DNA of 64,000 nt from Omphalotus guepiniiformis (taxonomy: Eukaryota; Basidiomycota; Agaricomycetes; Agaricales; Omphalotaceae), in contig JAQOOI010000063.1 in the NCBI GenBank assembly GCA_028554645.1, positions 992,001 through 1,056,000 on the forward strand. Direction: 5' to 3'. Of this stretch, positions 46,946-57,254 are shown one piece after another; position 1 is the first letter of the stretch, and every line of letters begins with the position of its first letter. Position numbers and translations under genes: made by a program. The notes under the pieces are model-generated. The model worked only from the letters and a program-made list of their open reading frames with translations. It did not search any database and had not been told where the DNA came from.

Positions 46946-48316
46946 ATGAGGTTTTCTTTCCTCTTCGTCTTTCTCTTCGTTCTGGTAACGGCCGCGTTAG
47001 CGTAAGTGTCCTTTAAAACATGCTTTGGTGCCGACTTTCTGACCGAGTTCTGTGCGTTTTAGTTGGGAAAAGGTGCGCTATGGATGATACTCAGTCGTCA
47101 CAGGAGGTCTGATCTGCATTCCGGTCATGCGTAGGAGGACCATGAAATATTTGATTTGGTCAGTGCAATAGAGGCTGCTGAGGGAAAGGGTACCACCTTT
47201 TATTCTTGGCTTGATGTACCTTCTACGGCGTCAACGTCGGAGATCGCCAGGGCGTACAGAAAATTAAGCATGCAGCTTCAGTGCGTTGCTTTCTTTCGTT
47301 CTTGCCTCCATCTACATTGACTATGAGTAAAGTCCTGACAAAAATCCTGGGAACAAGAAGATTGCAGAACGTTTCGCTCGTCTAGGAGTGGTCTCGACAA
47401 TATTAAGGAATACAGAGAGTCGTAAGAGGTGTGTCGGGGAGTTTAACCGAGTGTCCTCATCAAGAAAACTGATGATTCCCCGTCGTAAGAGGTATGATTT
47501 CTTCTACAAAAACGGAGTGCCAAAGTGGAGAGGAACCGGATATTATTATTCTCGTTTCCGACCAGGGCTTGGGGTACGTGTTTTCGTGGCGCCAGTATGA
47601 GGTTCCGCGTTCTCATATCCTTTCAGTTCGTATTGGTGTTTCTCACTATTCTCTCGACTGGGCTTCAATATCTCGTGCAACGTTTGAATCACAAGCGTGA
47701 TCTAGAGCGCATAGAACATGTCATCAGAGAAGCTAGGCTGGCCGCCTGGGGAGCGAAGATGACTCCAATAGAAGGACAGAGAAAAGTGAGTCATAAGAAT
47801 CGTACTGTGATGACGGTGTACTCATGTCTAAAATGATGTGTAGGTCAAGGTCAGCCTAGGAGGGCGTCGTGTCGACGAGGATGGCAACACTATAGGTGGG
47901 AAAAGTATCGAGATGGTGGTGGCAGGAGACTCGGTGTACATTTTGGGTACTTATTCCGGCCAGTGTCTCTCGCTGTACTGAAGGTGTTCCTGTATCCCTA
48001 GTTGGATCCTTCTGGTGATATGCACCCTGTTGACTCCTCTAGTGCTATTCCACCGAGTATCTCTCGGACTTGGTTTATCGCGTTGATCCTGTCTCTACAA
48101 CGCTCAGTGCTGGATCATTTTGTGGCAAAGCCTGATGTGGCTCATGAACACCCTATTTCCGAATCTGAAGTAGACGACGGTTACGTGTCATCTTCAGCAG
48201 CGTCCGATGTGCCCGGTAGCGGTACAACCACTCCTAGAGAGGATGGCAAAACCGGTGTACGCGTACCAACGGTTAAAGCAGGCGGAAAGCGACGTAAAGC
48301 GGTCAGGAAACGGTGA
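46946..48316 (+). CDS. erj5: ER membrane J-protein (Erj5-like)
   Basis: About 310 residues, eight exons. The start at 46946 gives a signal peptide [19 protein letters not shown], then [20 protein letters not shown]. The J-domain has [22 protein letters not shown] with the HPD tripeptide built by splicing at about 47282-47338, and [29 protein letters not shown] membrane helix follows ([17 protein letters not shown]), then a cytosolic coiled-charged part ([20 protein letters not shown]) and a Ser/Thr-rich basic tail. The layout (signal, luminal J-domain, one or two membrane helices) is that of yeast Erj5 / mammalian DNAJC1, co-chaperones of BiP. The intron between RK and RYDFF is framed by a 12-bp direct repeat (separate entry). 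Confidence 0.85.
47419..47493 (+). repeat. 12-bp direct repeat framing an erj5 intron
   Basis: GTCGTAAGAGGT occurs at 47419-47430 and identically at 47482-47493, offset 63 nt. The intron 47429-47491 begins with the GT of copy 1 and ends with the AG of copy 2, so each copy supplies one splice site. The 63-nt intron has no in-frame stop. CGGGGA (about 47435-47440) and TCCCCG (about 47477-47482) can pair near the ends. This is the layout expected after intron gain by insertion with target duplication or by short tandem duplication at AGGT. Confidence 0.85.
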
Positions 48317-48963
48317 TGTGAACACATCCGTCTTGACGTAGATGTCTATTCTGGTATATTCTTTTAATCAAGCTGTGAACTTCTTTCAATACGCGTGATA
48401 CGGCCGACGCAGCCAGAACCTGGTTAGGATCTGTCGGGACCCTGCGGCTTCTAATGATAAGATGATTTCGCTTCAATTCATTGCATAGAAGATTCAAGAC
48501 CTCGAAGGCTCAACCATCGACTCAAAGAGATCTCCGAGTCGTACAGATCTTGTGTATCGGATTTATGTCAATGTTCTGAACCCAATCGCGGCTTGTTTCT
48601 ACAGTACAGACTACTATTCAAACTGCAAGGCCCAGCAAATCCGTCAAGGTTAACGGGCGTATCTTGTGAGGAAGATGATGGAAGCCATAACTTTTTTAAT
48701 TGCCGGACCGGGAGAGGCTTTGGGGCAACTGTCACACGGTCTAGGCGAGTGACGGACTCAAAAAAGTTTCTCCCAAAGGCCAGTCGCGTATGTCCTTCAC
48801 GCCTGATTTACGTTGTTGCCGTGCCCCGTGAATCGTTCAGGCTCCCAAAATTCACGATCTCCCTCGAGCTTACCATCATCTTCAACCACATTCATGAAAA
48901 ACACGTCAAATCTCACTCAATACTCTGTTCTGGTAGTCCCGTGTGCCTGAACCTGACAGTAAT
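48317..48963. other. Intergenic region, erj5 to RdRP
   Basis: About 650 bp with the erj5 3' UTR and the RdRP promoter. No coding or RNA gene recognised. CT/AC-rich leader just before the RdRP ATG. Confidence 0.45.
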
Positions 48964-51900
48964 ATGGCAGACCCTGCCCCTCAGCCCTCTTTGGAACTGT
49001 GGAATTGCGTAGAAAATGTCGAAAACCTTGAATTGAGTACCCTGGACAAATGGGAGGAAGAGGAAGAGGAAGAGAAGGATATGCATGGTGAATCTTATTC
49101 TGCCGAAAAGAAATTCACTAACTTCTGTACATAGACTCAGACGAAGTTATCCAGGATACTGATTGCAAAGAACCTACTCTGTCAGAAGTAAAATATTCGA
49201 CCCGGTCAGGGAAACTTTAAATTAATCGGTTGCGCTAGAAATCCAGCTTTTCCAGCATACCCGACGATATAAGCCCTTTAATAGAGCAGTGGCAACCTTC
49301 AGGTGAATTTTCTGCGTGATTTCCTCTATATAAGTACTCTGATTGTTGAATCTCACAGCTCCCACTCCAGCTGTAATTACACAGTCGGCGGAATCGGTGA
49401 CGGAAGGCCCTTCAACCTCAAGTTCTTCCACCTTAGGCAAGCGGACAGCTAGCCAGAGCTCTTTATCGAGTGATACTCGTGCTTTTAAGGCAGCAAAGTT
49501 AGATGTAAATGCGTCGGAGGAAACATCTTTGCTCTACACACCAGTTGTAGTCGTATGTTTTCCTCGTCTTCTCCCGACTTGGGGTAAATTTCAACATGCC
49601 GCTTAGGCTTACTCGAGGCCGCACCAACATTGGATTGACGTTCGAAAGTTGCCGTGGGGAGTACAATGGGAAATTGCGCGTCTTGTATCTATCAACAAAA
49701 TTTCGTACTCGGACATTCATATGGACTATATGGATCGACTGCAGCAGATGGGCAACAACGCGACAGCCGCGCCGCTTACCGAGAGAATTATGAGCGGAAA
49801 GGCTGAAGATGGTTAGTCGTACAACCGGGAATTTTCTTGAGATTCAATGGTTTGACATCATGATAGACATTACCTCTCAATCAAATGCGACCAATCCCTT
49901 TGCCAATGAAATTGCAGCAAAGGTGAGTTCAGACGTGATCTGTAACCTGAAGGCCATGTACCTATTGATATCTTATTTCAAGTTTCCCTGGCACGAGTTA
50001 GACAAGGAAGAATGTTTATTGAAGGACAACCCCTACGCTGGACTGGGCTTCAATGAAAATTCTGATTGGTTCGGTGGGAAAGTTGTCTTTCGGGGGAAAT
50101 TGAGAGATCTTGCCGAAGCCAAAAGCAAACATCGAGAGTTCAAGGTTGTGCTAGAACGAGCAGAGCTGGGCGCATCTAGTCGCTTCACGCGTCGATTTGG
50201 TTCTGCATCGTTCTTTCGTGTCAAAATACCGAAATTCCTCTGGAAGTTTGACAGCGAGCTGATGAATTACTTTCGACGTCCTTTCATTATATCTGGAAGA
50301 GTGTTTAGAGCGTTCCTCGAGAAGGAAAAAAATGTCTTCTTCTTTATGACAGATGAAGCTGTGGGCAACAATCTAACAATCTCAAACACGCAGACGATCT
50401 CAGGCAGACTGAGTTTTTGGGATTTCTTGAATTGGCATAATCCTATCCAGCTCAACAAGCAGCAAGTGAGTGCCATTAAGTAAATTCTGTTGCATTTCTG
50501 ATCCCCGCAGTCTGCAGCTAAATATGCGTCACGCTTTGCTTTGGGCTTGTCTACCTCTGCTCCGGGATTGAAGTTGCTTCCAGAGAATGTATTTGAAATT
50601 GAGGATATCGGTATGTCGTATTACTTGACCTTCTTGATCCTCGACATGATTCTTCTTGACTAGTTTCTACACACGGTTCGGATATGACCGACGGCGCGGG
50701 TTTCATGAACAAAGCTGGTCTTCACTGTTTATTTCAACACTTTTTGTGGGATCACTGGCCTACCGGCATACAGTGTCGAATTGCAGGCGCGAAGGTTTGC
50801 TTTACATGGCCCCTTCTATGTCACTTGCTCAAGAGTATCTTGCAGGGCATGCTTCAACTTCACCCAACAGACAGTCATTCAGAACCTCGTGTTTGGCTCA
50901 GACCCTCCATGATAAAGATCTCCTATAATAGTCTCAGCACGGAACCTGCCTTGTCGGTCATTGACCTTGTTCGCTCCTGTCACCCACGGTTCGGTTCCCG
51001 GCTGTCCGCAGAAACAATCATCAACTTAGCTGACAACGGGGTGCCTAAGGACGTTTTTTTCAATCTCCTTCAGAAGGGGTTGGCCACAATTATATCGTCT
51101 CTTACTACATGGGATGAATCTGACTCAATGTATGATTTATGGGTAACTCTTTCTCGAGTAGGCGGTGTATTTGCAGCTCGTTCTGCTAGATATCAATCTG
51201 GACTAGCACGGGTCAAAGGTCACGCAGAACGCGATGCAGAAGTCGAGGAAGACGAAGACGGCCTTGACGAAATAGATAACCAGGAAAATTCTGTTGCGTG
51301 GTGGAGCGATGCTATATCTGGTCAACCATCTAGTCTTGAGGAAACGGTCATGTATCTGGCCGATGCTGGCTTTCATCCTGCAACTTGTCCTGTCATGCGG
51401 GATAAACTCAAGAGAATATTGTCTTCTCAAATCAATGCCTATATTAACACATTCCGAATCGACGTCCCGCTCTCCTTTACCGCGTTCATTCTTCAACGTT
51501 TGTCTTGCCTTATTCCGACTCCCTTTCTTATCTGAAGAGTCTCGGACCTTGACAGACCCTGAAGGCGTTTTGGAAGAAGGAGAAGTCTACTTTAAGAGTT
51601 CCCACAGAGATATAGTGACAAAGGATGAACAATACACCGACGTTTTAATTGGAGATGTCCTTGTAACCAGACATCCTTGCAAGCTGCCCACCGATGTGCA
51701 GAAGGTGAGTCAGTGCTGCGTCTGAGGATCAATCTAAGCCCCTAAGTTTTACACAGTGGAAAGCTGTTGACAAGCCAGAGCTACGACACTATACAGACGT
51801 TCTGCTACTCTCTACCAAAGGTCTTAGACGAGCTGCGGATTGGATTGGAGGAGGTAAGTGGCGTGCAGATTTGGCGGGTGACGCTCTTCTCATCATCTGT

Positions 51901-53054
51901 TTAGGCGACTACGATGGAGATAAAGGGCTTGTTATTCATCAGCCTGAAGTTGTCGATTCTTTTCGGAACGCTCCGCTATCTTTTGGAGACCCCCGCGACG
52001 ATATCAAAACTTCATGCTTTTCACGTCATACCGAGACAGTATCCGAACTGCTCGAACGATGCTCGGACACGAAAGAGTTTCCTTTAGCTCGAATTCATGC
52101 GCTGCAGGAATATCTGCTCGGAGGAATCAAGACGACCTCTCTAGTGGGCCAAGTTTCTAACATGCATGATTACGCGATCTATACCTTAGGGTACCGGCAT
52201 TCTGATACTGTCCTTTTGGCGCATATGTACGTTTTTCTATTGCATTTCTAAGACTGTCGACTCATTAGTTTTCCAGGTTTTGTCACACCTTGGACGGCGC
52301 AAAGACTGGCCTCAAGGTCCTTCCGGAGGTGTGGACGAAGTATCGGCAAACATACGACAAAGGTCCAATGCACTGGAAGCGTACCGAGGGAAAGTCGAAA
52401 GACAAGGAAGAGTCTACATCCCGTGTAGACAACTTTTTGGCAGTGCGGCCTTCAAAGCTTGGTTCTTTCATCATGGATCAATTAAAATCGTTCGCAAAGA
52501 GAAAGGGGGACGAAGAACTCGGGAAAATAGAAAACACGTTCAATTCGGTTGAGAGGAGAATTTTGGTCGATGATGATCTTGCTCGACCCTGGAAGGAGGC
52601 AGAAGAACTAGCCCACCGGGCGAAGAAAGAAACTGGGAGCGATAGGATGCTGGAGGATTTGAAGAAGATCGAGGAGCATGTTAGAAGGATGTATCACAAG
52701 CACCGCGAACAGATCAAGCAGGCAAGTCAGAAGGTGAAAGGTTCGGTTAAAAAAGGAGCTGGATTCTCAGAGCTCCCCATCGAAACCAGACAAGACCTGC
52801 TACGATCGCTTTCAAGGGAGTTCGCTGGCGCACCTGCGAAGGAAGAGTTGCTGATGGAACAAGACCAAGTGTTGCGTTTGAAGGCGTCCTATGCCTACCT
52901 TTGTGATCATAAACTCTCTTCGCAGCATTGGACACGATTTCCGTGGGATGTGACAATGCGTGAGTTATGTGCCATCAAGGCGAAGAGCTCCGGTCGGTCG
53001 AAGACCGTGCAAGGGGACTTTTATGAACGGTTCCATTTGAAGATGCGTCGTTGA
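48964..53054 (+). CDS. Eukaryotic RNA-dependent RNA polymerase (QDE-1/RDR type)
   Basis: About 1,100 residues from about 14 exons, all with GT-AG ends. The N-terminus starts MADPAPQPSLELWNCVENVE with a run of seven glutamates, then a Ser-rich linker to YSRPHQHWIDVRKLPWGVQWEIARL. The catalytic region shows FRRPFIISGRVFRAFLEKEKNVFFF, NTQTISGRLSFWDFLNWHNPI, DMTDGAGFMNKAGL, RPSMIKIS, PEGVLEEGEVYFK and GDVLVTRHPC, then the double-psi beta-barrel motif DYDGD at 51907-51921 (within GGGDYDGDKG), the metal-binding triad of this family. The C-terminal third (MHDYAIYTLGYRHSD, DGAKTGLKVLPEVW, YAYLCDHK) also fits. It makes double-stranded RNA for quelling and related RNA silencing. One exon join (FILQ|HPEG near 51493) gives H where family members often have D. 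Confidence 0.92.
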
Positions 53055-53402
53055 TTCTTGTGTATCCATCAGGATTCCTTTCGAATTCCTTCTTTTTGGT
53101 TTGGTGACTCGCTACACATTCTGTATTACTTGTCATGCGGATTCTCATTTATCTCAGAGGTCACTTATCTTGGACTCTTGGTTGGTTCTTGGTTCAAACT
53201 CCAATGCATTGTTGTATGTAGCAATAGAAATGTAGCCCATTGTATATACTAATCCTCGTACTATGACACTAGTGGCCCGTTGGTGCGCTATGGTGGTAGT
53301 ATTAGTTCTTTGAAAAGTGCGAGCAATTGATTATTGCCCCTAATAGGGCCTAATAGGGCAGCGTCACATGAGGTCACTGACTGTGACAACTACTACGACT
53401 TT
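53055..53402. other. Intergenic region, RdRP to aps1
   Basis: 348 bp with the RdRP 3' UTR and the aps1 promoter. CCTAATAGGG is repeated twice in tandem near 53338-53358. No gene seen. Confidence 0.45.
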
Positions 53403-54198
53403 ATGATCAACTACATCCTCCTCGTTTCCCGGCAAGGCATGTGCATATGGTATTGAATACTCTTGAGGCTCGTCGTCTGATAACGATTGCTGTAGGTAAA
53501 GTCCGTCTGGCAAAATGGTTCACTACGATGGCACCCAAAAACAAAGCGAAGATCGTCAAGGATGTCACGCAATTGGTCCTGGCTCGCCGAACAAGAATGT
53601 GTAATTTCCTGGAATACAAAGGTAGTGAACCTCTGACTGGTATATGACGGGTATATGGCGTAGTGGCCTTACATTGCTCTCAAGACACGAAAGTTGTTTA
53701 CAGACGATACGCTTCACTATTCTTCGTATGCGGAATTACTTCAAGCGACAATGAACTCGTTACACTAGAAATCATCCATAGATACGTTGAAGTCTTGGAT
53801 CGCTACTTTGGAAACGTGAGCGGTATTCATCATTTTTCAAACTCCCGCTGAACGAGCTGAATAGGTGTGCGAGCTTGATCTGTATGTTTCACAGCACTCG
53901 CGGTATATTTATGGCTAACACCTCAACAGAATATTTAACTTCCAAAAAGCCTATGCTGTAGGTTTACGTCCATTCGTTACACTATGTCACTGACTCGCGA
54001 CAGATCTTGGATGAGCTCATCATTGCTGGCGAGCTTCAAGAATCTTCGAAGAAGTCCGTCCTGCGAGTGGTAAGCAGTTGTTCATTTTCCAGATGGGATG
54101 ATTTGATTGAGTTCAAATAGGTGACTCAGTCGGATAGTGTTGAGGAACAAGAAAATTCTGATGATATGATAGCCCGGTTGGGATCCCGCTCGGGTTAG
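53403..54198 (+). CDS. aps1: AP-1 adaptor complex sigma subunit
   Basis: About 165 residues. Reads [119 protein letters not shown], the near-invariant AP small-chain sequence; the ELDLIFNF and LQESSKKSV forms fit AP-1 sigma. A variable acidic tail ([18 protein letters not shown]) ends it. The first intron (53437-53495) has GC-AG ends: the join CAAG|GCATGT to GTAG|GTAAAG is the only one that restores [10 protein letters not shown]. The other introns are GT-AG. The protein forms the core of the clathrin adaptor for trans-Golgi and endosome traffic. Confidence 0.95.
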
Positions 54199-54415
54199 TG
54201 GGAAATCGTTTATTTCTGTGGTTTGCTAGCTCTTAGGGATTTCTTCACTGGAGGACCAATGATGTGAACAGTATAGACGGCTGAACTCAGGATTGACTTC
54301 AAGATGGCTATATAGGGTATATTATTCTCACAGTCACATGCTGCAGAAATTAGGTACGGGCGGACAGTGGAATAGTAGAAGCCTTGTTTTCACTTCTTTT
54401 CTTTGTTACTTCGTT

Positions 54416-56578
54416 ATGCCTCCTCGAGGTCAGGTCACTCTGATCAATGGTACACCTTCAATAAATCCAAGAGTTCCTATGTTTCTTCAGAAACTGTACA
54501 AGTTGGTTGTCCTTCTTTCTTTCTTCGGCCAAGTGTTAGCCTCAACATCATCCATTACAAAATTGTCAGTGACCCTAGTACAAATGATGTGATTTGCTGG
54601 TCAGACTCTGGGGATTCATTTTTCGTGCGGTTGATAACGTGGACATTCTAAGCACCCATTTGACCGTTGTACAGTGCACGATCATGAACGGCTTGCGAAG
54701 GAGCATTTAGGCAATTGGTTCAAGCACAACAAATTCGCTTCATTTGTGCGCCAACTGAATATGTACGGATTTCACAAAATACCGCATCTTCAGCAGGGCG
54801 TATTAAGAAGTGATTCGGACGCAGAGCACTCGCAGTTTGCCCATCCAGATTTTCATAGGGGGCAAGAAGATCGCTTGATCTTCATAGAGAGGAAGAAGCA
54901 GGCAGTATCTAATCAGCGCGACCAAGGTGTTGTTGACTTTCCAAACAGCAACGCCCAAACCGCCACACAACCACAGCCCACACTTTCCTCAGGCCAGGCG
55001 CTGGATATACATTCCATCGTCAGTGGTATCGCTGCTATTAGACGCCACCAAGCTAGCATTTCGTCCGAGCTCAGCGAGCTGAAGCGCTCGAATCAAATGT
55101 TATGGCAGGAATCGATGGAAGCTCGAAGTAGACACCAAAAGCAGCAAGACACTATCAACCGTATCGTCAAATTCCTCGCAGGTGTTTTTGGTCATCATAC
55201 TGCTAGTCCAGGTCCTCGAGAAAAAGATGGTAGTCCCTCCGCCCATCACTCTGTGGTTCCAATGCAGAATACTCGCCTCATGATTGAGGACAGCCAGCGG
55301 GATACCCCGGGGAAGGTGGGAATTGTCGAAGTCCAGGACGAGGAGAATATGACTCCCATGTCGAGAGATCTTACGCCACGTAAGTAATAATCATTCGTAT
55401 ATAATTTGAAACTGACTAGTAGTGCACCACGTCCTTTTGCGTCGATTGGGACACCACTGTCGACCGTATCTCGGTCACTTTCACAGCCACCATCGGACGA
55501 ACCGCTTTCCCCCGTTATCAGCGACATATCGCCTCCCTCTTCCCACACCGCTCGCCCCGAGACACACAGTCCTTCACTGGAATATTCCCCCTTGCTCTCG
55601 ACAGACCCGCCCCCTACCGATAATTCGTCGTCAGCAGTTAACAACTCCATCATTTCAACACAACCACGTCATCCTGGCCTCAACCTTACACATGGGAGCG
55701 CTAACGGACTACCGACGTTGTCTCCATCTCGTTCACCTGCGCTGGACGAGAGGTTCCAAGCTGCTCTGAATCAACTCAGTGCATCTGATATACAGCAGCT
55801 TTTCGCGTCGCTAGCTGCGCAACCGATCAACAGCGATGCGATAGACGAGAATCCTGCTGGACAGCAGCAACCGAACTCACAGATGATGACTCCTTACAAA
55901 ACACCTTTTGACTTTGGCCCACTTTCTCCTCCTATCGTTTCCCCCCAGTCACCTCCTTCACCTCTGAGTGGTCCGGATGGACTCATCTCATTTGATAGTT
56001 CGTACCCTATTGAACAGAATTGGAAACAAGCGGAAGATATTGAGAAAGAGGTCAACGCAATGAACTCCGGCATAGACTCGCTAATTGAGACGCTTGGGTT
56101 GGATCCAGCCTTGTTGCAACAGACCGCAATGGATACTGAATCCGATGGCCTGGATCCTGCCGCAGTGCTGGATACGTCTTCCCTGCCTTCTGGCGGTATA
56201 CAGGCTTCCGGGTCGGAAGAGTTCTTCAATTCGTTCCTGGGCAACCTCCAATCTAATGATGTATCTGCGTCTTCAGGTCTTGCGAGTGGTCATTCCGACC
56301 CGAGCGTTGGAATCAAAGGATTTGATAACGTCGTCGACTACTCCGTCATTGAACCTACTGCTTCCTATGAGAATGCGTCCACCCCAACAACTTCCTCCGC
56401 CTCTCCATCCACAATACACCCTCAAACTCCCATACCAGAGTCACAGACGCCAATTAATGCAGACCCTCCGATCAGCAGTAGGGCAGGAGCTCGCAAACGC
56501 AAGTCCGATACTGCTACCGACTTTTTAGTAAAACAAGTCCCAGTAAACCCTAAAGCGAAGAGAAGAAAAGACAAATAG
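54416..56578 (+). CDS. hsf1: Heat shock transcription factor (HSF)
   Basis: About 640 residues. The DNA-binding domain is near the N-terminus: INPRVPMFLQKLY, then (after the first intron) KIVSDPSTNDVICWSDSGDSFFV, then HDHERLAKEHLGNWFKHNKFASFVRQLNMYGFHKIPHL, with the recognition helix FASFVRQLNMYGFHK intact, and FAHPDFHRGQEDRLIFIERKKQ. A heptad region follows (IRRHQASISSELSELKRSNQMLWQES, about residues 160-215) for trimerisation. The C-terminal 400 residues are Ser/Pro-rich, with an activation-domain-like acidic stretch and a basic patch RAGARKRKS near the end. Two of the DBD-coding exons meet at anomalous introns (54497-54560 and 54625-54677). The start at 54416 gives MPPRGQVTLINGTPSINPR. HSF binds inverted nGAAn repeats and drives the heat-shock response. 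Confidence 0.9.
54497..54560 (+). other. Repeat-bounded intron without usable GT-AG ends (HSF, intron 1)
   Basis: TACAA occurs at 54497-54501 and 54556-54560. Removing 59 nt between them joins QKLY to KIVSDPSTND, the expected HSF core sequence. GT follows copy 1, but no AG precedes copy 2. Cutting to the nearest suitable acceptor GTCAG (54565-54569) is in frame but deletes three residues of helix 1 region; cutting at GTGTTAG (54533-54539) would make a 38-nt intron and insert seven residues. Confidence 0.5.
54625..54677 (+). other. Repeat-bounded intron without usable GT-AG ends (HSF, intron 2)
   Basis: GTGC occurs at 54625-54628 and 54674-54677. Removing 49 nt between them gives GDSFFVHDHERLAKEHLG, the conserved HSF sequence. 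GT-AG from GTGCGG to TACAG (ending 54674) is one base off and shifts the frame for the rest of the DNA-binding domain. The segment carries an in-frame TAA. I found no other GT-AG pair that keeps the conserved residues. Confidence 0.55.
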
Positions 56579-57254
56579 ATGGGGTTGTGCTTCCTTTCCG
56601 TTAACATCTGCTGTGTAACTTGTACCATCTTCTCTTATCCGCAGCTACTTTATTATTTGTTGTACTATGTGGGGTAGTTATATTACTGCAAAATCTCCGG
56701 AAGAGACCTGATTTCAAGCATTTCCATCTGATCGTTTCTGCATGCCTTTTCGAAGGATAGCACGATGAAGCACATAACTTGTGCTTTGCCTTTTTAATGC
56801 GTTTCACTCAACATCTTCGTTCCTGTGCCTGTGCTATTGCATCCATCTCCATTCTTATAGTACAAATAGCAAATGCTGTAAAGTATATCTTATTTTATTG
56901 TATTAAAAGCATCGGCAACATTCCAGCCTCAAGGGTTCTTTTCATCAAAATGACTGACTGCGACATGTTTTACTCCATCCCGAAAAAAAATGCTATCAGG
57001 AATGGTCTGTGGGATGCGCATAGACAAGGAGCTATAAAATAAGTAGTAAAGAGAGTGAGTACGTAGTAAAGTTTGGTGCGATAAATAATAAATAGAGGAA
57101 AGCAGGGAGAACAGCTAAATGAATGAACATTGTAAGAATATCGGTCATTAAAACAAACCCACATCCTCAATTCACCAACAACTTTGTTCATAGATTGAAT
57201 AAAGAAGCCCGCCACATACCCGCATCCCGATTCTGGACCATCATGATCCTTCAA
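56579..57254. other. Convergent 3' intergenic region, HSF to arrestin
   Basis: About 680 bp, AT-rich, between two stop codons on opposite strands. It should hold both 3' UTRs. No gene, repeat or RNA feature recognised. Confidence 0.5.

Noticed and set aside
51480..51570. Possible anomalous RdRP intron at FILQ/PEGVLEEGE
   Set aside because: A GT-AG pair gives a continuous frame (FILQHPEGVLEEGEV); the H for D change is noted but not enough to call an anomaly.
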